DNA of 64,000 nucleotides from Portulaca oleracea (GCA_029582165.1 CM055876.1:22099001-22163000), one strand, 5' to 3'; numbered from the stretch's first letter, positions 32,641-43,003 are shown. Notes: generated by a model from the sequence alone, not told the origin. Translations and numbers: made by a program.

Positions 32641-33042
32641 TTGATGTCAAATTAGAACTCTCGTAGGGTAGGGGACGGATTTGGCTAGGCTTGTGTTTGG
32701 TCTTAGGGTTCTTTGTGGAGCTTAAGGTTCTTTATGAATTCTTGATGAATTCTTGATGAGTTCTTGATGGGTTCTTGATGGGTTCTTAATGAGTTCTTGG
32801 AAGAACTCAAGGTCTTGATGAGTTCTTGGAAGAACTCAAGGGTGGCGTGTGAATGTGATGGGGTAAGGGACGGATTTGGCTAGGTTAGTGTTTGGTCTTA
32901 GGGTTCTTTGTGAAGCTTAAGGTTCTTTATGAATTCTTGATGAGTTCTTGATGAGTTCTTGGAAGAACTCAAGGGTGGCGTGTGATTGTGATGAAAACAA
33001 GGTGTAAAACAATGCAAGAAACGAGAGATATCAACAAGCTAA
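32641..33042 (-). repeat. Expanded leader of E3: duplicated block with 11-bp repeats
   Basis: The PBS-gag leader is longer than in E1, E2 and E4. Two copies of a block beginning GGACGGATTTGGCTAGG (about 32674 and 32869), each followed by runs of GAATTCTTGAT-like 11-bp units. The palindrome GAGTTCTTGGAAGAACTC occurs at 32791-32808, 32820-32837 and 32953-32970. Confidence 0.75.
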
Positions 33043-33054
33043 GCTCTGATACCA
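33043..33054 (-). other. Primer-binding site of E3 (tRNA-iMet)
   Basis: TGGTATCAGAGC on the minus strand, 4 nt from the LTR. Confidence 0.9.
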
Positions 33055-33058
33055 CTTT

Positions 33059-33926
33059 TGATGCATAATGAATCAAAACTAATCCATTATACACGAAATG
33101 AAAACGGATCGTTCACAAGTAAGAACTTGTGATTGTTGATTTCTCAAAGAAACGAAGGAAACGAATGGAAATGATATGAAACGAAAGGCTTTGGACGAGA
33201 ATTCTATTGATTATGACAAGAATGACAATCAAGAGAAACAAAGACTAATCAAACGTACCAATCCAACGAAGAACAACACGATTTTGATGTAGAAACAAGA
33301 TAGAACTTGGCAATGGAAACCTCCTTGATTGATATAGACGCACCACAATCAATTTGATATCCAACTCCTCCTTTACACCATCCAAGATTGCTCCCTCTTG
33401 GAATAGAAGAGAAGATTTGATCGAAATCCCCTCAAGGAATCCGAATCCTAGCTAGAAATGCTAGAAACTAAAGCATGACAACTTTAGAGAGAATTTGTGT
33501 TTATTATTCAATAGAATGAGATGTGTGTAATGAAGCACCCTAAGGGGTCTATTTATACTACAAATGCCCCCCCTTAGGCGTGTACAATCAAGAAACTAAG
33601 CCCCTTGAGGCTTACATCATCCTACACAAGTATGACATCATAAAGAAACAAGTAAACTATACTAGATTACATTTGATGATAACTCTCTCAATTCATATCC
33701 AAATTTAAAGATTCTTGAACCATATAAAAGCTCTTTGAATGTAGATTAATCCACTCTAGGATGACTTCCATGATAGCCTTGTGGTTCTTGAGTTAGAGAG
33801 CAAATCATCATTCCTCCATGAATAAGACCACTCGAATGTAAACCCATTGTGATGGTTTCAAGCTCTTTGTTGATGTAGCTTAGCATTTGACGCTCATGAT
33901 GGAGATTTGAGACCCAATCTACATCA
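33059..33926 (-). repeat. 5' LTR of E3 (868 bp)
   Basis: Its PBS-side end (GATTCATTATGCATCA) matches the E1/E4 type; its outer end (TGATGTAGATTGGG) matches the E6 type. Confidence 0.93.
33550..33557 (-). promoter_or_regulatory. TATA box, E3 5' LTR
   Basis: TATAAATA on the minus strand, followed by GACCCCTTAGG. Confidence 0.55.
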
Positions 33927-33931
33927 CTTTA

Positions 33932-34000
33932 GGTGTGGCTAGCCGTTGGGGTGGGCAAACGAGCAGGTAATGGGATATTGGTTTTTTGCTGCTCGGGATT
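33932..34000 (+). repeat. ~187-bp monomer 4, left part
   Basis: Host island between E3 and E6. GGGCAAACGAGCAGG, TGGGATATTGGTTTTTTGCTGCTCGGG is the monomer core, in phase with the CCTTTA at 15500. Ends with GGATT at the E6 border. Confidence 0.7.
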
Positions 34001-34828
34001 TGATGTATAATGGGATCAAAAGATCTCATTACATAAAAGAGTTTATGATCTTTAAGAGCGAAGATGAAAATCTCCCTTCTCAAAGTTCTTAGGATTCTAA
34101 AATGGAATGGAAATTGATAGAAAAGATGGAAAGAACTATGAAAGATGATTACCAAACGAATGTAGTTGATGAACGAATGAATGGACGATTGAATGCTTTG
34201 AATGAATGAACGATAATGGCGATTGAAGCACCTTTGAAGGATAAAGACACACCACCTTCAAGACTCTTCAATTCCTTCCTTTCACCACCAAGGATGCCAA
34301 CCTTGGATAGAAGAAGGGGAGAAACTCGAAACTCCCTCAAGAGTTCGAAAACTAGCAAAGCTAGAGAGAAAACAACAACATCAAGTGTTTGTTTGAATTT
34401 TGTATATTGATTGAATTGAATTGAATGAGATTACAAGGCACCCAAGGGGTCTATTTATACTAATAGAGGACCCCCTTGGCGTGTACATTTCAAGAAAAAG
34501 GGTATGAACTAGCTTACGTCATCTAATACAAGAATGACATCATAAAGAAACAAATGAACTAAGCTAGATTACATTTGATGATAACTTTCTCTATACTTAT
34601 CCAAATCTAAAGATTCTTGAACCATTGGAAAGCTCTTGGAATGTAGATCAATTCAATCTAGGACACTTTCCTTGGTAGCTTCATGGTTCTTGAGTTAGAG
34701 AGCAAATCATCACTCCTCCATGTTTAAGACTATTCGAATGTGAACCAAGTGTGATAGCTTCAAGCTCCTTTTGAATGTAGCTAAGTACTCGGCTTCCATG
34801 ATGTAGGTTTGGGACCAAATCTACATCA
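34001..34828 (-). repeat. 3' LTR of E6 (828 bp)
   Basis: On the minus strand TGATGTAGATTTGG to CCCATTATACATCA. The fuller copy; it keeps ~76 bp near 34740-34815 that the partner has lost. Confidence 0.92.
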
Positions 34829-35322
34829 TTCCCCCCTATTTGAAAAGAGTTTTTCCTCAAACTAGGAAGTTCTTCTTTATCTCCATAAAAGGGCTTGAGA
34901 TCACTCACATTAAAAGTGCAACTCCCTTCATAGTCTTCTCCAAGTTGCAATTTATAAGCGTTATCACCAATCTTCTCCAAAACTTTATAAGGACCATCTC
35001 CCCTTGGTGCAAGCTTACCTTTCCTTTTAGAAGGAAATCTTTCTTTCTTCAAGTGAATCCAAACAAGGTATCCCGATTCAAATACAACCTTCTTCCTTGA
35101 TTTATTCATTCTACTAGATACACTTTAGGTGTACTTCTCAATTTTAGCTCGAACCTCCTCATGTAGCTTCTTAATCTCTTCCACCCTTTTGTTAACTTCA
35201 AAACTAAACTTTGTTGATGTAGAGATGGGCGTGAGATCCATAGGTTGGTGAGGGTTCCTTCCATAAACAACTTGAAAAGGTGACAACCCTGTGGCTTTAC
35301 TTGGACTTCGATTGAAGGCAAA
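34681..35322 (-). pseudogene. E6 integrase C-terminus and LTR-encoded tail
   Basis: Fragments in frame with FNRSPSKAT, PMDLTPISTSTKFSF and RVEEIKKLHEEV, a stop near 35129, then from 35109 NKSRKKVVFESGYLVWIHLKKERFPS, GPYKVLEKIGDNAYKL and DLKPFYGDKEE. The tail inside the LTR is NDVDLVPNLHHGSRV, the E3 type. Confidence 0.85.
34829..34842 (-). other. Polypurine tract of E6
   Basis: On the minus strand CAAATAGGGGGGAA before the LTR. Confidence 0.75.
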
Positions 35323-36063
35323 TTAAGCATGACATAGAAGAGTATCCCAACCCTTCTTGTCTTTACTAACCAATATCCGAAGAAGAGCTCCCAAAGTTCG
35401 ATTAGTCACTTCGGTTTGTCCATCCGTTTGTGGATGACATGCGGTGCTAAACTTCAATGTTGTACCAAGCTTCTTCCATAAAGTAAGCCAAAAATGACTA
35501 AGGAACTTGGAATCACGATCACTCACCATGGTTTTTGGAGTGCCATGTAGCTTCACTATTTCCTCAAAATAAAGGTTTGCAACCTTAATAGCATCATAAG
35601 TAGTATGGCATGGAATAAAATGTGCCATCCTTGAAAATCTATCAACGACCACCATAATAGAATCTTTGCCTCTTTGTGTTCTTGGTAGACCAACAACGAA
35701 GTCTAAACTGACATCTTCCCATGGATGATGTGGAATGGGCAAAGGAGTATACAACCCTTGTGGTAGAGCATGTGCTTTGGAGATATTGCAAGTATTACAC
35801 CTCTTTACCATATGCTCAACATCTTTAATCATGCTTGGCCAAAAATAATGTTCCTTCATCATAAGGTAGGTCTTTTCAATTCCAAAGTGACCCGCCAATG
35901 ATCCACCATGGACCTCCATGATTAATAACTCTCGGATGCTACTTTTAGGGATACAAAATTGATTCCCTTTGAAGAGAAACCCATTTTCAATGTGAAAAAG
36001 TTGATGGGAATGCTTCTTACAAAGCTCATAAACCTCCTTAAAATCCTCATCATTTTCATACAA
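35323..36063 (-). pseudogene. E6 integrase zinc-binding region and core
   Basis: 246 codons: [16 protein letters not shown] region (RCNTCNISK), core with [13 protein letters not shown] and [11 protein letters not shown]. Ends HA*FA, where a Glu codon became TAA. The catalytic residues themselves remain. Confidence 0.88.
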
Positions 36064-36342
36064 CTCTTTGATATGCTCAAAACCAAGGACTCTTGAATCT
36101 AAAACATGGGTAAGTAAGTACCTTCTTTATAAAGCATCCGCTTCAACTTCAAACACTTTATCAAAACATGGTAAGTCAAGAATAGGTGCATGACACAATT
36201 TCTCCTTAATCACTTCAAACGCTTCATTAGCACCTCTAGTCCATGTAAACTCCTTCTCTTTCAACAATTCGGTCATAGGTGCAAGAATGGAGCTAAAATT
36301 CCTTATAAACCTTCTATAGAAAGATGCTAAACCATGAAAGCT
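36064..36342 (-). pseudogene. E6 RT thumb joined to integrase linker, RNase H missing
   Basis: After the TGA at 36343-36345: [28 protein letters not shown], then [13 protein letters not shown] followed by TAA and [17 protein letters not shown] (start of RNase H) and GADALSRRY (after RNase H) are fused at the similar VDA/ADA codons, so about 120 residues of RNase H are lost. Confidence 0.85.
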
Positions 36343-38163
36343 TCATACGTCATGAATGGACTTTGGTGTAGGCCACTCTTGAATAGCTTTCACCTTCTCC
36401 TTGTCGACTAGTATGCCCTCTTGTGAAAGAACATATCCAAGGAACACAATCTTGGATGAGAAGAAATGGCATTTCTCCAAATTGGCGTAGAGCTTCTCCT
36501 TCTCCAAGATGTACATGGCCAACTCTAGATGCTTTACATGTTCCCTTTCACTTCTACTATATACAAGAATATCATCAAAATAAACTACTACACATTTTCC
36601 AATAAGAGGCTTCAATACATGATTCATTAAACGCATAAAAGTAGATGGTGCATTTGTAAGGCCAAATGGCATCACAGGCCATTTATATAAGCCCTCGTTG
36701 GTCTTGAATGCCGTTTTCCACTCATCTCCTTCATGAATCCTTATTTGATGATATCCACTTCTCAAATCAACCTTAGAGAACACAACACTTCCATGTAGCT
36801 CATCAAGTAGATCCTCAAGGCGTGGGATTGGGAATCTATACTTGATTGTGATTTTGTTTATGGCTCGACAATCCATACACATTCTTTGTGAGCCATCTTT
36901 CTTGGGCACAAGTAAGATCAGAACGGCACATGGACTCATGCTTTCACGCACCAAGCCTTTGGATAGGAGCTCATCTACTTGCCTTTGTACTTCTTGAGCT
37001 TCCTTTGGATTCATTCGATAGGCCGGTTTGTTGGGGAGCATAGAACCCGGAACTAGATCAATTTTGTGCTCAATTTCTCTTCTTGGAGGTAATCCCTTGG
37101 GCATCTCTTTTGGGAACAAGTGCTTGAAACGTTCCAAAAGAGGGTGAAGACGTGCATGCTCAATAGTTGGGGTCGCTTCTTCCTCCTCCAAGTTTGCTAG
37201 AATAAGATCTTTATGCTCTTGGAATTGATATTCGACCTTCATGAATGTCACAATGTTAGTCTCCTCCTTTTGTTGTTGTTGTTGGGGACGTATGATCGAT
37301 GATTGTGAGAGAGGAGCCAAAATGATCTTCTTTTTGTTGAGAATAAACGTGTATGTGTTCATTCTCCCATCATGCGTGACATGCCTATCAAAAAGCCAAG
37401 GTCTCCCAAGCAAAATATGACAAGCATCCATTGGAATCACATCACACCAAATAGAATCTTTGTAGTTTCTACCAATGGAAAGACTTATAAGTACACGATG
37501 AACCACTCGAATTCCCTCCCCGTGACTTGGCCATTGAATGGTGTAAGGGGATGGGTGTGGACTAACCTCCAATTGTAGTTTGTTCACCATGATTGTAGAA
37601 GCGGCATTAGTGCAACTTCCTCCATCAATGATTAGAGAACACACCTTGCCTTGAATAGTACACCTTCTATGAAAGATGTTCTCCCTTTGTTCTAGCTCGT
37701 TTGAGACACAAGCAACACTTAAGGCCCTTCTTACTACTAGCATTTCTCCTTCATCGGCCTCCTCTACTTCCTCTTCCTCATTCACGTCATCTTCTTCTTC
37801 TTTCTCATGTTCGTTTTCATGATACTCCGGTTCTACATACAAAGCACTTTGATATTCCACCAAAGATACTACCCTTTTGTTAGGACACTCCGAAGCATAA
37901 TGTCCTAAGCCTTGACAACGAAAACACCTTCTTGGGGCCAGGGGTTTTGGTTCTTGGACGTGGGGTTTGGGGATGGATGGGGGTTGATTTTGTGGTGCTC
38001 TTGTGTTTGGTTGTTTTGTGGTGAATGTGGATTTTTGTGGTGGAATGTAAGAACATGTGTTTTGTGGGGGTTTGTATGTGATTTGATACTTGGTCACGTT
38101 TTGTTTCCCTCTTTCCTTTCTTTGCCTTTCTACTTTTAAGGCCAAAGAACTCAATTCGTCCAA
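36343..38163 (-). pseudogene. E6 gag C-terminus, zinc knuckle, protease and RT
   Basis: 606 codons. LDELSSLALKVERQRKERGK, Pro/Gln-rich linker, CCHC (CFRCQGLGHYASEC), acidic linker, protease (IIDGGSC), RT with [22 protein letters not shown] and YFDD at 36571-36582. It ends SIHDV then TGA, where relatives have the Arg codon CGA (C to T at a CpG). Confidence 0.9.
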
Positions 38164-38822
38164 ATATTGGTAAGGATGTAATTCAACAATGTTACGAATC
38201 CAATCATTGTCTCATATAGAAAACGTACCAAAGTTTGAGGTTCATCCTCTTGGAGATCACAACGCCAAAGGATATGCTCGAATTCCTTTGTGTACTCCTC
38301 AACACTTTTGCTCCCTTGGACCAAACTTTGCAATTTGTAATAGTTATCTTGGAGATAACTTGGTGGTAGGAACTTTTCTTGCAACTTCTTCTTCATTTTG
38401 ATCCATGCTTTGATCTTGTCCTTCCCTTGTATTTGCCTCTTCTTTTGCAAGTTTGTCCACCAAATGGACGCATGTTTTCGCAATTTAAGAGCCACATATT
38501 TGACCTTCTTTTCGTCTTGGACTTCCTTAAGATCAAATACACGTTCAACAGTTTGCATCCAATCTAGAAAGTTTTCAGGATCAAGATTACCATCAAATTC
38601 GGGGATCTCCACTTTGAAGTCGAAACGTTCCTCCCTTGGGGGACGTTTTTGTGGTGTTTCTTCATCACTTTCATTAACCTCACTATCTCCACGGTTCACC
38701 CTATGTTGTAGATGCATGTATCTCTTAAGTTGATCGTTGAGATAGGTGATTCTTTTCTTCAAAGCTTCAACATCTTCTTGGGGTTCCGTAGGTGTAGGTG
38801 TCGAAGTGCTTGAATCTTCCAT
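38151..38822 (-). pseudogene. gag: E6 gag N-terminus, frameshifted
   Basis: ATG at 38822. A Thr/Pro-rich start, a coiled-coil-like segment (EALKKRITYLNDQLKRYMHL), then the gag domain (FKVEIPEFDGNLDPENFLDW, LRKHASIWW, LVQGSKSVEEYTKEFEHILWRC). After TLVRFL the sequence CTATATGAGACAATG replaces the relatives' CTAATTGGTTTGAATG, one base shorter net. The last ~20 residues are frameshift product. Confidence 0.88.
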
Positions 38823-39068
38823 CTTGAATAATCTTGGTGCAAAAAGATTGCAAGAATCACGGTTTTGGGATTTTGGGGGAGGGGGGTGAAGGACGAGAGG
38901 GGTTTGTGTTTAGGTGGATTTTGTGTTTGATTTGGGTTTCTTTGTGGGGCTATGGGGTTCTTTTTTGTGGAGCTATGGTGGACGTGTAATGGAGGATGGG
39001 AGAGGATGGATTTGTGATGGAAAGATTGTAAAAAGATGGTGCAAGAACTAAGAGAATCAATCTCCTAA
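38823..39068 (-). other. E6 leader, no palindrome
   Basis: Untranslated leader between PBS and gag. It lacks the GAGTTCTTCCAAGAACTC motif and the 11-bp repeats of E1-E5. Nothing else recognised. Confidence 0.6.
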
Positions 39069-39080
39069 GCTCTGATACCA
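39069..39080 (-). other. Primer-binding site of E6 (tRNA-iMet)
   Basis: TGGTATCAGAGC on the minus strand, 4 nt from the LTR. Confidence 0.9.
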
Positions 39081-39084
39081 ATTT

Positions 39085-39803
39085 TGATGTATAATGGGAT
39101 CAAAAGATCTCATTACACAAAAGAGTTTAGGATCTTTAAGAGCGAAGATGAAAATTACCCTTCTCAAAGTTCTTAGGATTCGAAAATGGAATGGAAATGG
39201 ATAGAAAAGATGGAAAGAACTATGAAAGATGATTACCAAACGAATGTAGTTGATGAACGAATGAACGATAATGGCGATTGAAGCACCTTTGAAGGATAAA
39301 GACACACCACCTTCAAGACTCTTCAATTCATTCCTTTCACCACCAAGGATGCCAATCTTTGATAGAGGAAGGGAAGAAACTCGAAACTCCCTCAAGAGTT
39401 CGAAAACTAGCAAAGCTAGAGAGAAAACAACAACATCAAGTGTTTGTTTGAATTTTGTATATTGATTGAATTGAATTGAATGAGATTACAAGGCACCCAA
39501 GGGGTCTATTTATACTAATAGAGGACCCCCTTGGCGTGTACATTTCAAGAAAAAGGGTGTAAACTAGCTTACATCATCTAATACAAGAATGACATCATAA
39601 AGAAACAAATGAACTAAGCTAGATTACATTTGATGATAACTTTCTCTATACTTATCCAAATCTAAAGATTCTTGAACCATTGGAAAGCTCTTGGAATGTA
39701 GATTAATTCACTCTAGGACACTTTCCTTGGTAGCTTCATGGTTCTTGAGTTAGAGAGCAAATCATCACTCCTCCATGTTTAAGACTATTCGAAATCTACA
39801 TCA
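39085..39803 (-). repeat. 5' LTR of E6 (719 bp, internally deleted)
   Basis: Compared with the 3' copy it lacks ~76 bp near its outer end (CTATTCGA joined to AATCTACATCA) and ~25 bp near 39260. Confidence 0.92.
39507..39514 (-). promoter_or_regulatory. TATA box, E6 5' LTR
   Basis: TATAAATA on the minus strand, followed by GACCCCTTGGG. Confidence 0.55.
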
Positions 39804-39939
39804 GGAGCTTAATCCTCGTTCCTTGGTCGAGCCGAAGCCCGGCCACAACACATCTTTTGATGCTCAAAACACTGAAGGCGTGGTTGTCTGACTCTCTTTT
39901 GTTTCGGTTTCTCGCGTCTAGCGGTGCTTGTTGGGTTGT
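39804..39939 (+). repeat. ~187-bp monomer 4 right part and start of monomer 5
   Basis: Right of E6: GGAGCTTAATCCTCG aligns to GGATCTCAATGCCCG of monomer 1, and GGCCACAACACATC to AGCCACAAACACATCC. Near the end CGGTGCTTGTTGGG resembles the next monomer's CGGTGCTCGGGG. The tandem array begins at 39940; its left flank is GTTGT. Confidence 0.55.
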
Positions 39940-40971
39940 TGATGTATATTTGATTGCCATATACATCAAGGACATCAAGGAAGACATCCAATATGCATCA
40001 TAGGAGCCTAATACTCGGTTATATGGCAAAAGAGCATCATTCACTCAAGTATCTCTTTCGTTTGAATGATTTCAACAAGGGCAGTTTGGTAATTGACTCT
40101 ATAACTCTAGATATATGCGTCTAATGAGGAAGTCATCCAAAGACATATTGAAGAGAATTGAAAGAGCTTTCCAATGGTTTTTGAATCTTGGAAAACGGAC
40201 AAGTATTGAAGGAGTTATAGTCTTTTCTTTCTAGAGTTGTATTTTAGAGTTTTATGATGTAATAAATGTGTAGGATGATGTAAGCCTCAAGGGGCCTAAT
40301 TTCTTGAATAGTGCACGTACTAGGGGGCTTAGGATTACTATAAATACCCCCTTAGGCCTCTTGTAATCTCATTCATTCAATAAATCAAATACAAACACAA
40401 GGTGTTGTTTTCTCTCTAGCTTTTGCTAGTATTTCGTTTCTCTTGAGGGAGATTCGATTCTATCTTCTTCTTCTAGCTTAGGGTGGCGTCCTAAGTGGTG
40501 ATAGGAAGAGATTGAAGCATTCTTGAAGGTGGTGTGGCTGTATCCTCCAAGAATCTTCAAATCCATTATCATTCATCATTCAAATCGTGAGTTTCTTTCT
40601 AGTTTTCATTTGGTCTAGTTTTTTTTTCTACATTGTTTCAAATTCAAGATTCTTTTGAATATCATTCAATCATTCAAGAAACTTACATTCCACCCATTCC
40701 TACATTCATTACATTCATTTCATTCATCCATTTCGTCCATTCCATTCGTTTATCCATCCATTCATTCATCCATTCATTCATTCATTCAATCTTAAAGAAA
40801 CACTTAAAGATCCTAATCTTTTGTATAATTTGATCATCTTTGATCCTATTATACATCATTTCATTCAATTTGGTTGATCTTTAAGAACTTTGAGAAGCAA
40901 GATTCTTATCTTGGTTTTTAAAGATCCTGTTTCCAAGTATAATGAGATTCCATTGATCCCATTATACATCA
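39940..40971 (+). repeat. Array unit 1 LTR (1032 bp)
   Basis: TGATGTATATTTG to CCCATTATACATCA. TATA box TATAAATA at 40339-40346 and an AATAAA-containing stretch about 35 bp downstream. Confidence 0.93.
40684..40790 (+). repeat. ATTC/ATCC simple repeat in the array LTR
   Basis: Irregular tetranucleotide runs (CATTCATT, ATCCATTC). The same stretch occurs in all eight array LTRs at about the same offset (e.g. 46824-46918, 62084-62180), with small length differences, and in the E0 LTR. Confidence 0.8.
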
Positions 40972-41235
40972 AAATTGGTATCAGAGCTTAGGAGTTTGAA
41001 TCTCTTAGTTCTTGAAACAATCTTTTTACAATCTTTCCCTCTCCCACACGTTCCCCATCACCCCTACCATCACACGTCCATCACAAAAATTCATCCTCCA
41101 TCCCACGTCCCCACTAAACTCCACAAAGAACCCGTGAGCCCAAACACAAATCCAACCAATTCCCCCTCACGTCCCTTCTATGCTAAACATCCTACCATGA
41201 GTTTCTTGCGATCTTTTGAATCAAGATAGGTTCTA

Positions 41236-41936
41236 ATGGATTGCAAAAGGTCTAGCAAGAATTCCCAACGTGAGCTACTGATGAAGCAACAAATTGATGA
41301 TCTTGCCAAGCAAATGGAAGAATGTGGAATTCTTCCAAAGGGATCAAGAAGCCCAAAATCACGTGTGGTTCACTCTTCTAAGGTTGAATATGAAGCACCT
41401 TATGCACGGAGTAAACATTCCAAAAAGAAGAATGGGAAGAAAGTTCAAAAAGATTTCTTACCATCCGACATAAAGGTGACTCCATCAACAATCTTGAAGG
41501 AGTTAAGCAAGGGAGCATGGATGTACTTGATTATACAATAGAGTTCAAGTGGCAATTATGGAAGAATGGCCTTAAGGAGGACGATCCACGCATTTTGGTA
41601 TACTACCTTCTTGGTCTTAATGAAAATATTCAGCGTGTTGTTATAGATCAACCTCACATTAGTTTGGAGGAGTTAAGTTCTTTAGCTCTTGATTTTGAAG
41701 AACAAGCAAAGAGTAAAGAGCTTGAGGATAAAACCCACACACGTCACAAACTTTCCAAATCAACCCCACAACATCACGCCTAAGGCATTCAAATCCAGCC
41801 CCATATTCGTCCCAAACCTGTTGTCCATCACTCCACAAAACAACCTCCACAAGATCATCCCTCATCAATTCCCAAACCCCACGTCCAAGAACCAGCACCC
41901 ATAGCCCAAGGAGTTGTTATCATTGCCAAAGTTTAG
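41236..41936 (+). pseudogene. Unit 1 gag-like pseudogene
   Basis: ATG 41236 (MDCKRSSKNSQREL). Short gag relative: a coiled-coil-like start, a Lys-rich stretch, then LWKNGLKEDDPRILVYYLLGLNENIQ, which aligns to LWRCDLKENEPQVLVRFLIGLNDWIR of E2. Broken by an indel near 41468 (SDIKVTP) and by AAA to TAA at 41781-41783. Confidence 0.8.
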
Positions 41937-42719
41937 GTCACATTGAATTGGAGTGTCCTAACAAGAAAGAAGTGCCTTCGGAAGGGTACCAAACACATGA
42001 TAACAAACCATTTGAGGAGGAAAAGGAAGAGGAAGTTGGCGTTGACATGAAAGGAGAAGAATTGGAGGTTGACGCAAAAGAAGAAGAAATTGGGATTGAC
42101 GCATATGAGGAGGAGAAGAAAGAGGAAGAAAAGGTAGAAGAGGAGCATATGGAAAAGTGGCTTGTTGACAAAAGTAGCAAGTGTGGCGTATGACCATCCA
42201 CAAAGAGAGTGCAGGATCTCTCATTATACCAACAAAGGAGAAGTATGTTCATTGAACCAAGAAAAGGAAAGTTGTGCCCCCTATGGATATATCGTTGTCC
42301 TTATGCAAAGGTTAAGCCATGACAATTTCAATCCAAGAAGTTTAGTAAGTCTTTGCTTTTACAAAATTTGCAAAGATTTATTATATTGCAAAATTACTTC
42401 TATGGATTCCTGTCATACTTTGTTGGAAGGACCAAAGTTGCTAGATAGGAATATCATGCCTCTTGATGCATCTCTACTTCCATCTTACACCACACGGCCT
42501 AAGAATGAAGAAAGCCAACTTGTGTCGATCATGAAGATGGAGTATCGAGGGAATAAAGAATACAAGGATCCTATTCTTATACATTTGGAGAAGAATAAAA
42601 TGGGTCCAAGTATCCATCACATTTTGAATCTTTCCACGAAGCATATCTTCCATGAGCATCCAAAAGATATCTACTCAGATCACTTGGTTGAAAGGCCGAA
42701 ATTCGAAAGGATGAAATAG
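41915..42719 (+). pseudogene. Unit 1 zinc knuckle and protease-like region
   Basis: Knuckle CYHCQSLGHIELEC in the -1 frame relative to gag, a Glu-rich stretch, then the degenerate protease region. A 1-nt insertion in GTTGACAAAAGTAGC near 42165 splits it into 41915-42193 and 42162-42719. Confidence 0.8.
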
Positions 42720-42733
42720 GCCAATTCATCAAA

Positions 42734-42940
42734 GTGCATTGCTTCATATTAAATGATGAAGGCCAAATTGTGGAATTTGAAATTTTGGAGATACATGGAA
42801 TTCCTATACCCGTAGTGGAGCATCGAGAAACAAAGTCCAAAAGCGCCATTGGGTTATTTTGGAAGAAGTTGAGGAAGTTTTGTAAGGGAGTCTATGATGA
42901 CTTCAAAGCATTTAAAAAGAAAGTTTGTAATTTTTTGTGA
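42734..42940 (+). pseudogene. Unit 1 integrase remnant
   Basis: FEILEIHGIPIPVVEHRETKSK aligns to integrase [20 protein letters not shown] of E1-E4, with the catalytic Asp replaced (VEHRE for VSDRD). GLFWKKLRKF then matches TLWKKMG. The rest of integrase and all of RT and RNase H are absent. Confidence 0.75.
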
Positions 42941-43003
42941 AGAACGCAAGTAAGAGAGTTGATGCTAGAAGTTTGAGGACAAACTTTTTCAATCGGGGGA
43001 GTA

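Larger units (their letters stand above)
15506..33926 (-). mobile_element. E3: CRM-type element, host of E4 and E5, TSD CTTTA
   Basis: Minus-strand element with TSD CTTTA at 15501-15505 and 33927-33931. Its own DNA is 15506-18506 plus 30468-33926, about 6.5 kb; E4 splits RT. Its gag-pol is close to that of E1, E2 and E4, but the 5' part of its LTR and its polyprotein tail resemble E6, so it looks recombinant. Two nonsense codons lie in the gag-pol part right of the E4 insertion. Confidence 0.93.
34001..39803 (-). mobile_element. E6: older CRM-type element, RNase H deleted
   Basis: Minus-strand element with LTRs of 828 and 719 bp, PBS and PPT. Flanks are GGATT and GGAGC, not a perfect duplication, although the repeat monomer aligns across the gap. 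Its gag is diverged (MEDSSTSTPTPTEPQED). It carries a gag frameshift, several nonsense codons and loss of RNase H: the most decayed of the complete elements. Confidence 0.92.
39940..43003 (+). mobile_element. Array unit 1
   Basis: LTR 39940-40971, PBS 40976-40987, internal part to 43003. The most distinct unit: GATTGCCAT near the LTR start (GATGGCCAT in units 2-4), CTACTGATGAAGCAACAA in gag, a private gag frameshift near 41468 and a private 1-nt insertion near 42165. This is expected for an end unit, which exchanges less. Confidence 0.93.

Noticed and set aside
34001..39803. Perfect TSD for E6
   Set aside because: Flanks are GGATT and GGAGC; only three bases match, so I do not claim a duplication although the monomer aligns across.
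40612..40632. T-rich run in array LTR as a poly-A tail or non-LTR retrotransposon end
   Set aside because: It is an internal LTR sequence shared with the other units; no LINE or SINE features.
41689..41904. 71-codon plus-strand ORF in each array unit (e.g. 41689-41904, 44756-44971)
   Set aside because: Out-of-frame shadow of the Pro-rich part of the gag-like ORF.
41933..42252. Minus-strand ORFs rich in Leu/Phe or Ser, repeated in each array unit (look like membrane proteins)
   Set aside because: They are the reverse complement of the Glu/Lys-rich coding stretch (GAAGAG codons); shadows, not genes.
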